Shown here: piece by piece, positions 1-8,741 of the stretch | Numbering within the stretch: position 1 is the stretch's first letter | How the letters are laid out: every line of letters begins with the position of its first letter | DNA from: Scytalidium lignicola | Lineage: Eukaryota; Ascomycota; Leotiomycetes | Reading direction: 5' to 3' | DNA: 15,050 nt | NCBI GenBank assembly: GCA_002812745.2 | Contig: NCSJ02000590.1 | Coordinates: 1 to 15,050, forward strand | The notes under the pieces: generated by a model | Database searches by the model: none | Seen by the model: only the letters and a program-made list of their open reading frames with translations | Told to the model about the DNA's origin: nothing | Program-made: the position numbers and the translations under genes

Positions 1-4
1 CAAC

Positions 5-1922
5 ATGGCTACAATTGAGTCAATCAATCCTTTTCCAAATGATATACGCTTTGCATTCCAAGACTACATATATAACAAAAGCTATGTTAATAAAGAACGG
101 ATTAATCCACAGCATTGGCAAAGAATGCATGTGTTTTTGGACAATCCAAGCCTCAAACCAGACAATCAAGCAGATAGCAACTTAAAATACAGAGCACTTG
201 CTCAATTTGAGCTTAAAAACAATCAATTGTATCAATTGCCTAACTTACACCATTCAAAAACGAGATATACTGTTCAAGATAATGAGGTATTTGATATTAT
301 TGTTCAAGAACATATCAAACTCCTTCATGCAGGACAAGATAAAGTATAACTAGTAATTGAACAAAATTATTATAGAATTAAGCATGATAACGTTGAATAA
401 GTGCTCAAAAGATACAAGAACTATTTCTTAAATAAGTTATCTACTACTAAAGCTCTACTTGAACTTATTGTTTTAAAGAAAGCTTAAGAGTATATTAAAG
501 TGGATTTGATTAATATAAAGTATAAACTATCTAGCCAATTCAAGTAAATATTGTATATTAAAGACTATTTTACTAAATATTCACAGTTATACTTACTTAA
601 AAACAAAGAATCAATTTTAATTACACAAGTATTTAGTTAATTTATCATAACCTTCTTACTTCTTAAAATTGTACAATATAACAATAGTAAAGAATTTAAG
701 GGTACCTTCCTTATCATATTATATAAATATAATATTTGAATAATTAATGGAAAGCTTAGAATACCTCAAACTCAAAGCCTTGTTGAACAAGCAAATAAAG
801 TAATTAAAGTTAAAATTAAAGTATGGAAAATGGATAATAATTCAACTAAATAGGTTAATAGATTAGTAAAGGTTATTCTAACAATGAATACTCAAAAACA
901 CTTAACAATCAATTATACACTTGTTGAATTATTATTCAAAGATCATAACATTTATTTTGAATGGTTAAATAGCTAAAAACACAAAGATCTTACAATTAGA
1001 GTATTTCAGAAAGATCTTCTTAAAGTTCTAATATTCAAAATCAATTTAAAACTTGATTTACTAATTGATTCATAATTATTATCCTCAAACTATTCAAAGG
1101 TTAATATCAATATTCAGTTATAATCACAATCTTAAATTACTATATGAATTAGCCTTGAAAGCAGTTTAGAGATTAATGTACAAATTACTTTACTAATTAA
1201 AGATTCTCTTGAATATTAGTTTAATGCTAAAACTAATATTCAAACAAGTATTAAAGTTGAATCTTCTACTATTACAACTATTACAATTACTAGAATTACT
1301 AAAACTACTACAACTATTACAATTACAACAATTTAATCAACAAATCCAGTAATTCAGAAAGCTTAACAATTAACGCAAAAAACAAGAGTTTAAATGGTGG
1401 AAAAGTACTTAAAAAAAATATAATATTCAACACTTTGAAATTAGAGATATTATTTTAGTTAAAATTCTAAAAGAAGATAAGACAACTATTGATAATTGAC
1501 AATTATATAACTAAATATAAGATAAACCATACCCTTATAAATATAAGATTATTACTCAATTAAGAATCATTAATCACCTTATGCCAACAAAGGATTTAGA
1601 TATAATTGACTAAAGCCTTTAATCAGATATCAATATTCCAAAAACCACTAAACAAGTCATGTTGACTTTAACAACTAAAGAGGCATTTACAAGTTAGCAA
1701 ATTGGTATATCATACTAGTGCAAAGGTCAATATAACACCAAAAGGTATTGTTATTTTAAGGAAGGAAAAGATTGTACTGTACACTATCACAAAGATAAAC
1801 ATGACTATGGGAGGTTGTCAAAGCTAGTTATTCATATTAAACAGGCTTTAATTAAGCTACCTGAAAGCTCCAGTTCTAACTCCAGGAAGAAGCGTACTTA
1901 CGTACAAAGGCAGATATTATAA
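5..1922 (+). pseudogene. Decayed KRBA2-like transposon integrase
   Basis: Remnant of a DDE integrase of the kind found in KRBA2/Gypsy-integrase-like transposon proteins; the intact enzyme would join element DNA to the chromosome. A good start (caacATGG) opens 114 codons to a stop at 347, and homology continues in the same frame to about 1330, then in the next frame from 1383 to a stop at 1920-1922, so there is one frameshift plus many stops. An N-terminal H2C2 module is visible: His at 311-313 and 326-328, with the two expected Cys now Tyr at 413-415 and 422-424. The catalytic core shows VDLIN (Asp 503-505), YIKDYFTKY, VQYNNSKEF (expected Asp now Asn, 680-682) and LVEQANK (Glu 785-787). A Cys-rich tail (CKGQY, RYCYF, KDCTVHYH; 1719-1810) has several Tyr where Cys is expected. 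About 639 codons in all. Family assignment is from remembered motifs; the decay is seen directly. Confidence 0.8.
1255..1335 (+). repeat. Low-complexity ACT/ATT-ACA tract inside the integrase pseudogene
   Basis: Imperfect trinucleotide-like repeats of act, att, aca and aat encode a Thr/Ile run between the integrase core and the C-terminal domain. The reading frame moves by one base between here and 1383, so this slippery tract is a likely place for the indel. It probably corresponds to a flexible linker in the ancestral protein. Confidence 0.6.
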
Positions 1923-2170
1923 GCAATGTTGTTAGTTTAACTAGCCTTGAAGTTACAGTTGATTTATATTAGCCATTAGTTAACAATTAAATAACACTTT
2001 AAATGGCTTAAATTTTGAATAAATCAATAGTTGAATTGGTAGGCAATTAGCGTATAAACTAGACAATACACCAATCGTCAAATTAGTATATCGCCTAGGC
2101 GATTGGCCAATGGGCTAGACGATTGGCCAACCGGCGGTATTAGTATATCGGCTAGAACATATACGTAACA
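1923..2170 (+). other. Putative 3' non-coding end of the integrase element, palindrome-rich
   Basis: Non-coding stretch after the integrase stop. From about 2041 the base composition becomes markedly GC-richer. It contains the perfect palindrome tcgcctaggcga (2091-2102), the palindrome attggccaat (2102-2111), a near copy cgattggccaac (2120-2131), a 12-bp direct repeat attagtatatcg (2082-2093 and 2139-2150), and an inverted 9-mer ccaatcgtc/gacgattgg (2071-2079, 2118-2126). The block ends in tacgtaaca at 2170. Elements with integrase of this class often end in TGT...ACA, so 2170 may be the terminus. The matching 5' end would lie upstream of base 1, so this cannot be tested here. Confidence 0.4.
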
Positions 2171-2690
2171 CTAGTGCCCTTTAAGGCTTAGCCGGGCGGA
2201 ATAGAACTTCATCATCATCTTCGAATTCGAAGAACCTTATTTTTGGCAAGCAAAAAGCAAAAAATTTCGNAAGGCAAAGGCACAAAGTTCAGATCGTAAC
2301 TTAAACTGCTATCATACTATATATAGGTTATTATACAAAACTCAGCCTACTACATAGGCATTGTATACGTCTGTAATATTATGAATGTAAGACTATAATG
2401 ACCTTACTAATTATCTGCTTATGTCAGGAATTGTGCTTATGTAATAGGCACTAAGGGGTTAGCGAGCAGAGATTTAAGGGTCAATGTAGTAGCATCATGC
2501 ATAACAATCAATAGAGTCACTATACCATACAATATATATGCACTCCAGCTTAACCACTGCGCCATAATCCTTGACACAAACATTCTTTCAGCATTGATCA
2601 TGTGACTTGTAAAGGCCTTGACAAAGGAGTATAATGAAGCTCAAGTATAATAATGAATTTAGAGGTTATTTATAGTAATATATATTGATA
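2171..2690. other. Gene-free stretch with moderate GC
   Basis: No reading frame of note on either strand. Contains a perfect 16-bp palindrome, tcttcgaattcgaaga (2218-2233), a poly-A-rich patch with an ambiguous base (2270), and a tRNA A-box-like motif on the minus strand near 2553-2570. Base composition is closer to normal than in the AT-rich blocks further right. Confidence 0.5.
2545..2572 (-). promoter_or_regulatory. tRNA A-box-like motif (possible SINE head)
   Basis: Read on the minus strand, the sequence runs ggattatggcgcagtggtta, which fits the start of a tRNA-like molecule and contains tggcgcagtgg, a good match to the polymerase III A box. No convincing B box (GGTTCGANNCC) was found in the next 80 bases, and no cloverleaf could be drawn, so this is not called a tRNA. 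It could be the degraded head of a tRNA-derived SINE or chance. Confidence 0.25.
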
Positions 2691-3532
2691 TTACAACTAT
2701 GAAAAGCTTTTTGATACTTGTAAAAGATGTATATATTTAAGAATTCACCTCTTGACTTTATTCTCCTCTAGTTCTTACCAAAACCGCCATCAAAATCACT
2801 ATTATTACTATTAAAACCATCATCAAAACTATCATTATGTTGTCTTAGAATCTTATTAATTGTCTTTGTACTTTTACTCTAGCTTCTGGCTTTGCTAGTA
2901 AGAGCTTCATTATGGCTGTTGTCATAGCTCCTTCTAATCCAGCTCCAGAGGCTCCTAGAGGTCTTAGAGCTCTCAGAGCTCCCCTGGCTATTCTTGCTCT
3001 TCCAGCCCTCCTAGACTATCTTACAAGTGTTATGTATGCTCTGGCTATTCTCCCTCCCTTATGATAGTCAATGCTCTGCGCAAGTTGTATTCTGAGGACT
3101 AATAAGCTTATAAATATGGAAGCTCTTCTAGGATTCCTTATTAGCCATGTTAATAGTCAGCCTTGTATGTATTGTGTAAATGGGTTTGGTATATGGATAA
3201 AATATGTCTTTGTTCTAAGGTATTTTAATAGAGCTTGTGTTAATTGCCATTATAACAATAAAAGAAGTTATTATTCCTTTTATAAGTTATATATCACTTT
3301 GTGGATAAGAATAAAGAGTTTATTAACTTGTGTTTAGATATTCGCAACTGCCTCCTTCTTGCTCTTGTTGTTACTCTTACTGCCTTTGTTATTGTTATTA
3401 TTAAAGCTCTTGTTACAACTCTTACTTCTGTTAAAACTCTTATTAGAGCTCTTGCTAGAGTTTTAACTATAACTCTTACTAGCTATAACTGTTCTCTTTG
3501 TCCTTATGCTCTTCTAATTGTTAACCTTCTTA
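2690..3532 (-). pseudogene. Decayed Ser/Asn/Lys-rich reading frame, unrecognised
   Basis: On the minus strand from about 3530 down to 3060, one frame reads a long Ser/Asn/Lys-rich tract (tags SSKSSNKSF, NNNNNKGSKSNNKSKKEA) followed by hydrophobic sequence (NKLFILIHKVIYNL, then several stops). From about 3090 to 2700 a neighbouring frame continues with NSQGSSESSKTSR, ILRQHNDSFDDGFNSNN and SDFDGGFGKN. The stops are mostly where Gln or Arg could have been, as RIP would produce. The plus-strand frames over the same bases are rich in Leu/Thr/Val and are the shadow of this tract. The sequence starts right beside the LTR-like unit at 3533, so it may be the internal (gag-like) part of that element, or a separate gene. 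I recognise no domain. Confidence 0.4.
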
Positions 3533-3698
3533 TGTTACAAAACTACGCCATCCAGGTCACTGGATAGCCAAGGGTAAGGTAGATGTTCAGGGACAACGGA
3601 AACGTGTGACACACAAGCAAGCGACTAAGTCCAAGGTAGGGTCTAGTAATGTATTTAGGTTGAACACAAGGAGTCTACTCTCATGTTCCTACGGTGTG

Positions 3699-3706
3699 CT
3701 TATATA
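3699..3706 (-). promoter_or_regulatory. TATA box within the LTR-like unit
   Basis: The minus-strand sequence tatataag lies about midway through the 360-bp unit, the usual place for the U3 core promoter of a retrotransposon. CACGTG lies 91 bases upstream on the same strand (3797-3802), a common binding site for basic helix-loop-helix factors. Functional assignment is inferred from position only. Confidence 0.4.
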
Positions 3707-3724
3707 GATNAATGAAATACAGTT

Positions 3725-3792
3725 GGACCCCTGGACCCCNAGGTCCCAGGGTCCCAAACCGATGGACCTTGGACCCCCCAGGTCCCAGGTCC
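3725..3792. repeat. GGACC/GGTCC short inverted-repeat cluster
   Basis: About 68 bases hold many copies of ggacc and its complement ggtcc (for example ggacccctggacccc followed by aggtcccagggtccc), giving several nested hairpin possibilities in the U3 part of the LTR-like unit. One ambiguous base sits inside (3740). It is by far the GC-richest piece of this part of the window. Confidence 0.7.
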
Positions 3793-3904
3793 TCATCACG
3801 TGACTGTCTAATTGTTAGGTTCTCTTGTACAACATACTTGTACCGAGCCTCAGGCCTACACCAATTAGCGTGTTGCGGCAAAACCCGTAACATTTAATTA
3901 TATT

Positions 3905-4735
3905 TTACTTTTTTAAGTTATCATCAAAGAAGAGTTTATCTTTAAGCTTAATTAATATATTATATATATTATTAAAATCTTTTTTACTAATTTTAATAAT
4001 TTGTAAGTATATATTAACAAGTACTTTTTCTTTATTATTATAGTTTTTCNTTATTATATTAATATTCTGTTTAATAAAACTTGTATTACTTTTTTTTTTA
4101 ATAGTATTAAGCTGAAAATATGTTATTATACTTTGTTTAATTTCTTTATAAGTAAAAGGTGTAAAAGAGAGTAATTCTGTTATTTTAGTCTTATTCTTAT
4201 TAAATGTCAAAGCCTCAGTGCACTAATCACATTAAGGGAGGAAAAGGATAGTAGTCTGAGTCCTAACCACTCCTTAGCTGCTGACTCCTGTCTATAAAGA
4301 GAAGGGTTTCCCCTTTTCTTTGACAAGAGTCAAAGATTAATCTTGTACTTTTAAGAGAATACTAAGTTTTAAAGTAAATCTATACCTAACCAACTATTAT
4401 TATACTACTAGTCTCCTATTATGTTTCAGCTTCCTGATCTCTTTTTACTTTATGTACAGACAACCTTAATATATTGATCTTTCTCTCCTAATAAAGAGTA
4501 TATAAACCATTGAGAATCAAGATAGTTAAGACTTGTCAAACTCAAGCTTCATAATAAGGAGAAGTAAAAGAGTTATAATTCCTTTTTACTAGTTTAATAA
4601 CATTATAACAAGAAGAGTTATTATTACTTAATCTACCTTTGTCTTCTTCTTTAATACTTATTTTAAGGAGTCTTACTTTGTTGTCAAAGGAAGAGTTAAA
4701 CAAGAGGATTACAATTAAATAATAACAAGACTACC
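3905..4735 (-). pseudogene. Decayed reading frames of unknown identity
   Basis: Two neighbouring minus-strand frames look like one broken coding region. From about 4735 to 4240 one frame reads, with scattered stops, tags such as LLKISIKEEDKGRLSNNNSS, VIKLVKRNYNSF, LNGLYTLY, ILRLSVHKVKRDQEAET and FDSCQRKGETLLFIDRSQQL. From 4210 to 3905 another frame is open for 101 codons (ITELLSFTPFTYKEIKQ ... KLKDKLFFDDNLKK), ending 13 bases before the LTR-like unit. It has no ATG start (only ttg), and the frame continues upstream through two stops (CD*CTEAL), so it is an internal piece. The stops fit Gln or Arg codons changed by RIP. No domain is recognised; it could be a transposon gene or an engulfed host gene. 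Confidence 0.4.
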
Positions 4736-5224
4736 TTAAAAAAAAAGAGAACTTACTTATAAGCTCTTAAGAGAGGAGAAACTTTTATTTATGATTTTGT
4801 ATAAGATATACTAATTACTAGAACAAATCATTATGTTAAATCTTATTAACAATTAAGTAATAAGATTTAGAGAAAGTTATAACTCTTTACCTTGAAATAT
4901 AAAGGGATTAATTAGAATGAACTTTATACTTTCCTCTTTGAATTATACTCTTAATTTATTATAATTTGAGAATTAAGCATTAAGCTTTAAAGAGTTATAT
5001 ACATTAATAGTATACTAAAAAACATTATCAAAAGATACTAGATTACTTATGTTATAAATACTTAGTAAAATTATTATAACTGTATTTATTAAGATAAAAT
5101 GAAGGAATTCTTAAAGAGTAATATCTTAAATAACTTTATTTACACCTTTAAAGTTATTATAAAGTTATATTATCTTGAATAAAAACTAAACTAAAAATTC
5201 AATTCTTTCTTAGATAATTATAAG
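4736..5224. other. AT-rich stretch without recognisable content
   Basis: Very AT-rich, stop-dense in all frames that could be followed. No repeat pair, RNA gene or protein motif was found. Likely RIP-mutated transposon sequence. Confidence 0.5.
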
Positions 5225-5475
5225 TAGACTGGCCGGACCGTTGCATCGGACCGTGGTCCCGTCCGGACGAGACCGTAAGCTACACAGTCTTGTCCGCAAA
5301 ATTTTAAGCGAGACCGTAAGCTACACGGTTCGGTCTTAGGTTTTTGAGACCGAACTGTGAAACGGTCTCCATTTTTTGGTCGGACCAGACTGTAGTCTCA
5401 CGGTCTGGTCTCAAAATTTTGATCTCAGACTGTGGACCGTACGGTCTAGACCATGAGACTGTAACGCTAGACCAT
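5225..5475. repeat. GC-rich GGTCTC/GAGACC palindromic repeat island (copy 1)
   Basis: A sharp GC island packed with ggtctc/gagacc and ggaccg/cggtcc words. An 18-bp direct repeat, cgagaccgtaagctacac, occurs at 5268-5285 and 5309-5326 (41-bp period). Two aaaatttt cores lie at 5298-5305 and 5413-5420, and gaccgtacggtc (5435-5446) is a perfect palindrome. The part 5375-5450 aligns with 11270-11345, where G/C positions have become A/T. It lies just beyond the C-terminal end of the hAT transposase remnant, where hAT elements carry subterminal repeats bound by their transposase, so it may be one end of that element. Its left edge (tagact, 5225) is a guess. Confidence 0.65.
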
Positions 5476-5639
5476 AACGGTAATATAACCTAAATTGGAT
5501 AGGTATAATTATAATACAAAAACAAGCTTTACTTGATTAAGGCATATTTATATTATTGTTATGAAAGTGTATTATCAAGATACATAGAATCAGAAAAAAT
5601 AACATTGTTTTATAAATCTATCTATATCTTCTATGTTGA

Positions 5640-7980
5640 CTAAATTAACTACTTCTATCAAAGCTTAATTTATTAAAATCTAAGTTATAAGGTCTTTTTC
5701 TTCTAGTTATCCTTGGAGTTCTTACTCTTAGAGTAATCCTTCTTTGTTATTATGTTTGAGGCTTGTCTTTTAGTTCATCTCCTTCATTTTCTTCTTTGTC
5801 GTCTAAGATTACTACATTAACAGTAATCTCCTTCTTATTTATTTCAATTACATTGTCAGGATCAGGAGTTTCAAATATATAGTCCACATTCTCCTACTTG
5901 TCTAGCAATTCTCATTTGTAATGATTAAAATACTTTATTATCATAGACTTCTTGATAGTATCAAGAGCTAATTATGCTTTATAATATTTATGAAGATTAC
6001 AAGCAATATTGAATATTCTTTTAACTTTAGTATTAACAGTTATTTAAAACTTATTATAAATATTTAACATTATTATATTATGTTATAAATATATATACTT
6101 AGAACAATAAGGATATCTCTAGTTATTTTTNACAATAAAAAAGATAAAAANGGACTTAATTATTTTTATATATCTAATATTAACATTTCAATTCTATTTC
6201 TTGTTATAAGACTTTAGAGAAAACTTTTAACTTTAGACTTTAGTCTTATAATTACAACTTATACTCTTAAAGTATCTTGATTTAACTTAAAGATTAAGTT
6301 TAAGCTTTATAAAAGAGTAATAGTATGGTTTTCTTGGTTATTTGTTAAAGGTAATTCTAATTCTTTATAATTGTTATTCTAATGTTTAATAAACATTTGC
6401 TTGTAATATTTCTTATACTTCTTATCTTAATTAGTTGTCTTGAAATATTAAGCTTTTAAGAAGGGTTTAAAATTCTTATTAGAGTATATTATTCCTTAAC
6501 AAAGTTACTTGTTTGAGAATAATAACTTTTTAATACTTTAAGACTTGCATTTATAATAGTAGTAAACTCAGAAATCCATAGATTAATAATTATATCTTTT
6601 TAAGAGAGTACAACTTTGGTTTTGTCTAAATAATTNAAAAAGAGTATTATAAATGTTCTAAGTATAATTAATTGTAATGTCTTTTATTAATCTTAAAAGA
6701 CTAGTAAATGTAATAAAAGGTTAGAGCAAGACAATAAGATATTATAACTTCTTCTAATTAATGTTCATTAAAATCAAACAATCTAGTATAAGTTTCTTTT
6801 CTATTAAAGCCTTAAATTAACTTTTTAATAGAATACAAAGTTGTATTACTTGAAGAATTATATTATATATTAAATTCCATCAGACTTTAATATCTATCTT
6901 AAGTTTTAAAAGTCACCTTTGTTCAACTTCTAATTATTTTGTTAATAAGAGTTTTGTCTTCTTACTTAATCAACTTATTATAATGTTTAAAGTATGAATT
7001 TAGAAAATTAGAGTTTATTAATGTTATTGTTAACTGTTACTATAGTTAAACTTTATAAAAACAAACCTTTTTGATAACATTAGTTATTATTTTATCATTG
7101 TCTTCTATAAATACAAGAAGTTAAAACTCTTTATCTATTTCTATGCTCTTGTTTAACTTAATGTCAAATGCAGTTAATATTACTTTAATAACTAGTTGTA
7201 TAATATAAGTTATACAAGAAATCTTAGTTCCTTTATTACTTTATTTAAGTGACTCTAGTATATTCTCAAAGTCTTTTTGCATTTTGCCATTGTTTGAAGC
7301 ATTATCAGTAGTAATACAATATAATCAACTTGTTAGCTTGAATTCCTCCAAAATCTAATAAAGAGTTTCTATTATAACTTTACTAGTATAGTCACCTTTA
7401 ATATGTTCAAACTTAATAAGTACTTTTTTNCCACTTCTAATCTATTATAATGTAATATACTGTAATTGCAAGAAATGATTTCTTAAATAGACTTTGTTAA
7501 CTATCAAGGGCAATTAACACTTTATTATCAAATAGTAAATCAAAGAACATTTGATCTTGAACCTTTAAATAATAGTTTTCCAGATTAAGTCATATAGTTG
7601 TTCAACTAAGAATATTAAGATTTAGTTATAATATTCTTAAAGCCTTTTAAAACTCCTTGTTTTCCACAAATCAAAAAGGTAAACTTGTTAATATAAATGT
7701 AATATACATTTGTTCATATTAACTTGTAAAACTAAATGATAATACAAGAGAATGCTAAAAANCAATTATAATTATTATTATATATATTATTATTAATATA
7801 ATTAAAGAAAACTTATTATTATTATATCTAAACATGTTTGATCAATTAACTTTGAGTATAACTTTTGATGTTATATAAATGTAGATATACTATTGCTTCC
7901 TTTCAAGAGTTCAAGATATGTATAAACTTTTTAATAAGTTTGATAAACTACCTTTGAAAGGCTAATCTTAATATCAATTA
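5640..7980 (-). pseudogene. Decayed hAT-family transposase
   Basis: Remnant of a fungal hAT transposase, the enzyme that cuts and pastes hAT DNA transposons. Reading down the minus strand: a probable BED-type zinc finger remnant near 7600-7730 (KTRSFKRL*EYYN); the first catalytic Asp in ALDS (7503-7505) followed by FLAIT; FEHIKGDYTSK near 7400; the second catalytic Asp in ITTDNASNN (7304-7306); FDFNEH near 6760; and the C-terminal dimerisation region KVKRIFNIA...DTIKKSMIIKYFNHY (about 5905-6035). In this last block related enzymes have Glu-Arg where Lys-Arg now stands (codon 6020-6022), so the third acidic residue appears lost. An acidic tail (ILDDKEENEGDEL) precedes a basic stretch (RRITLRV...RRKRP). 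Many in-frame stops and at least one frameshift (near 7440) rule out function. The N-terminus is uncertain; a 66-codon open frame at 7978-8178 may belong to it. Confidence 0.85.
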
Positions 7981-8180
7981 CTTGATGAAACTACTTCTAT
8001 ATCTTTGATCTCCTTGACTTTGTTCATTTAATACTTTGAAATTATATATGATTAACATGTCCTTTAAGCTTTCTTTTCTATTAATTAATCTATTGCTTAT
8101 ATTGTTATATTGTCTATATAATATATTGTTTGTTAAAGTTAATTGTAAAATCATAAAGTATATTCTTAATATTATCATCT

Positions 8181-8741
8181 TTATATAAATTAGTAAAATT
8201 AACTTAAATTAAGATATAATAACTAATTAAGTATATTAGTAAAATCAATTGAAGATGAAGTATATACTTCATTAAGGTTAACAATAAATTCTGACTGTTA
8301 AGATTTAATCTGGCTAGACACAAAGGTTTATTCAGACTTAAATGGATGTAACATTATTATAAATGTATTATAAAAAGGATATGATAACTATAAGAAAATA
8401 AAAGAAATAAAGCTTATAGTTTTCTAAAGCAAAATATAAGTCTTATTATAATTTGTAAGAGTAACAGTATATAGTAATAGTATATAGTAATGTAGATAAA
8501 CATAAAATTAGATGTTATATGATTTCTTAAAGCTTTACATGTTATTTTCATATTATACTAGTCTTATATAAGTAAAGTACTTATTATTATGTCAAACAAT
8601 TTATATTAAGATTTATTATACAAGAAGTAATTTCCTTAACCTTTAATTTTAAGTAAAGTAATATTATACAATTTCACAATTATAACTAAATACAATAACA
8701 CTAAATAAGTAAGACTAATTTATTAACTACTTACTTATTAT
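8181..8741. other. AT-rich stretch without recognisable content
   Basis: Between the hAT remnant and the acidic-tail pseudogene. Dense stops in every frame. It has a short tandem agtaatagtatat repeat near 8469-8492 but no gene, RNA or longer repeat that I can support. Confidence 0.5.

Larger units (their letters stand above)
3533..3892 (-). mobile_element. LTR-like unit, 360 bp (TGTTAC...GTAACA)
   Basis: A GC-rich island bounded by tgttac and gtaaca, the classic 5'-TG...CA-3' ends of an LTR with 6-bp inverted termini. Read on the minus strand it has tgttacgggttttgcc at its start, CACGTG (3797-3802), a TATA box (tatataag, 3699-3706) in mid-unit and a plausible leader after it, which is why the minus orientation is preferred. 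Near its end (3550-3565) is a 6-bp-stem hairpin, atccag/ctggat. The flanking 5-mers (tctta at 3528-3532, tttaa at 3893-3897) do not match, so it is not a clean solo LTR. Either the partner LTR lies outside the window or flanks were altered by mutation. No second copy is seen here. Confidence 0.6.

Noticed and set aside
3071..3337. 88-codon plus-strand open frame
   Set aside because: Lies opposite the minus-strand decayed coding tract; no motif, and composition fits a shadow frame.
3301..3567. 88-codon plus-strand open frame rich in Leu, Thr and Val, resembling a membrane protein
   Set aside because: It is the complement of a Ser/Asn/Lys-rich tract on the minus strand and runs into the LTR-like unit; the hydrophobic look comes from repeated ctt/act words.
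3681..3897. Two overlapping open frames on opposite strands inside the LTR-like unit
   Set aside because: Both cross ambiguous bases and the GGACC repeat cluster and match nothing; the region reads better as non-coding LTR.
3905..4210. 101-codon minus-strand frame as a complete gene
   Set aside because: There is no ATG; the first codon is ttg and the frame continues upstream through stops, so it is kept only as part of a pseudogene.
4240..4290. tRNA-like wording on the minus strand (gagtggttaggactcagact)
   Set aside because: Resembles the D-arm of Ser/Leu tRNAs, but no B box or cloverleaf follows and it lies in a decayed reading frame.
4290..4322. Hairpin agagaaggg/ccccttttct resembling a bacterial terminator
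   Set aside because: The context is fungal transposon sequence, so a rho-independent terminator is not a sensible call; the stem also has a mismatch.
5225..5475. CRISPR-like array suggested by the 41-bp periodic repeat
   Set aside because: Only two exact repeat copies, internally palindromic, no spacer regularity, and a eukaryotic setting.
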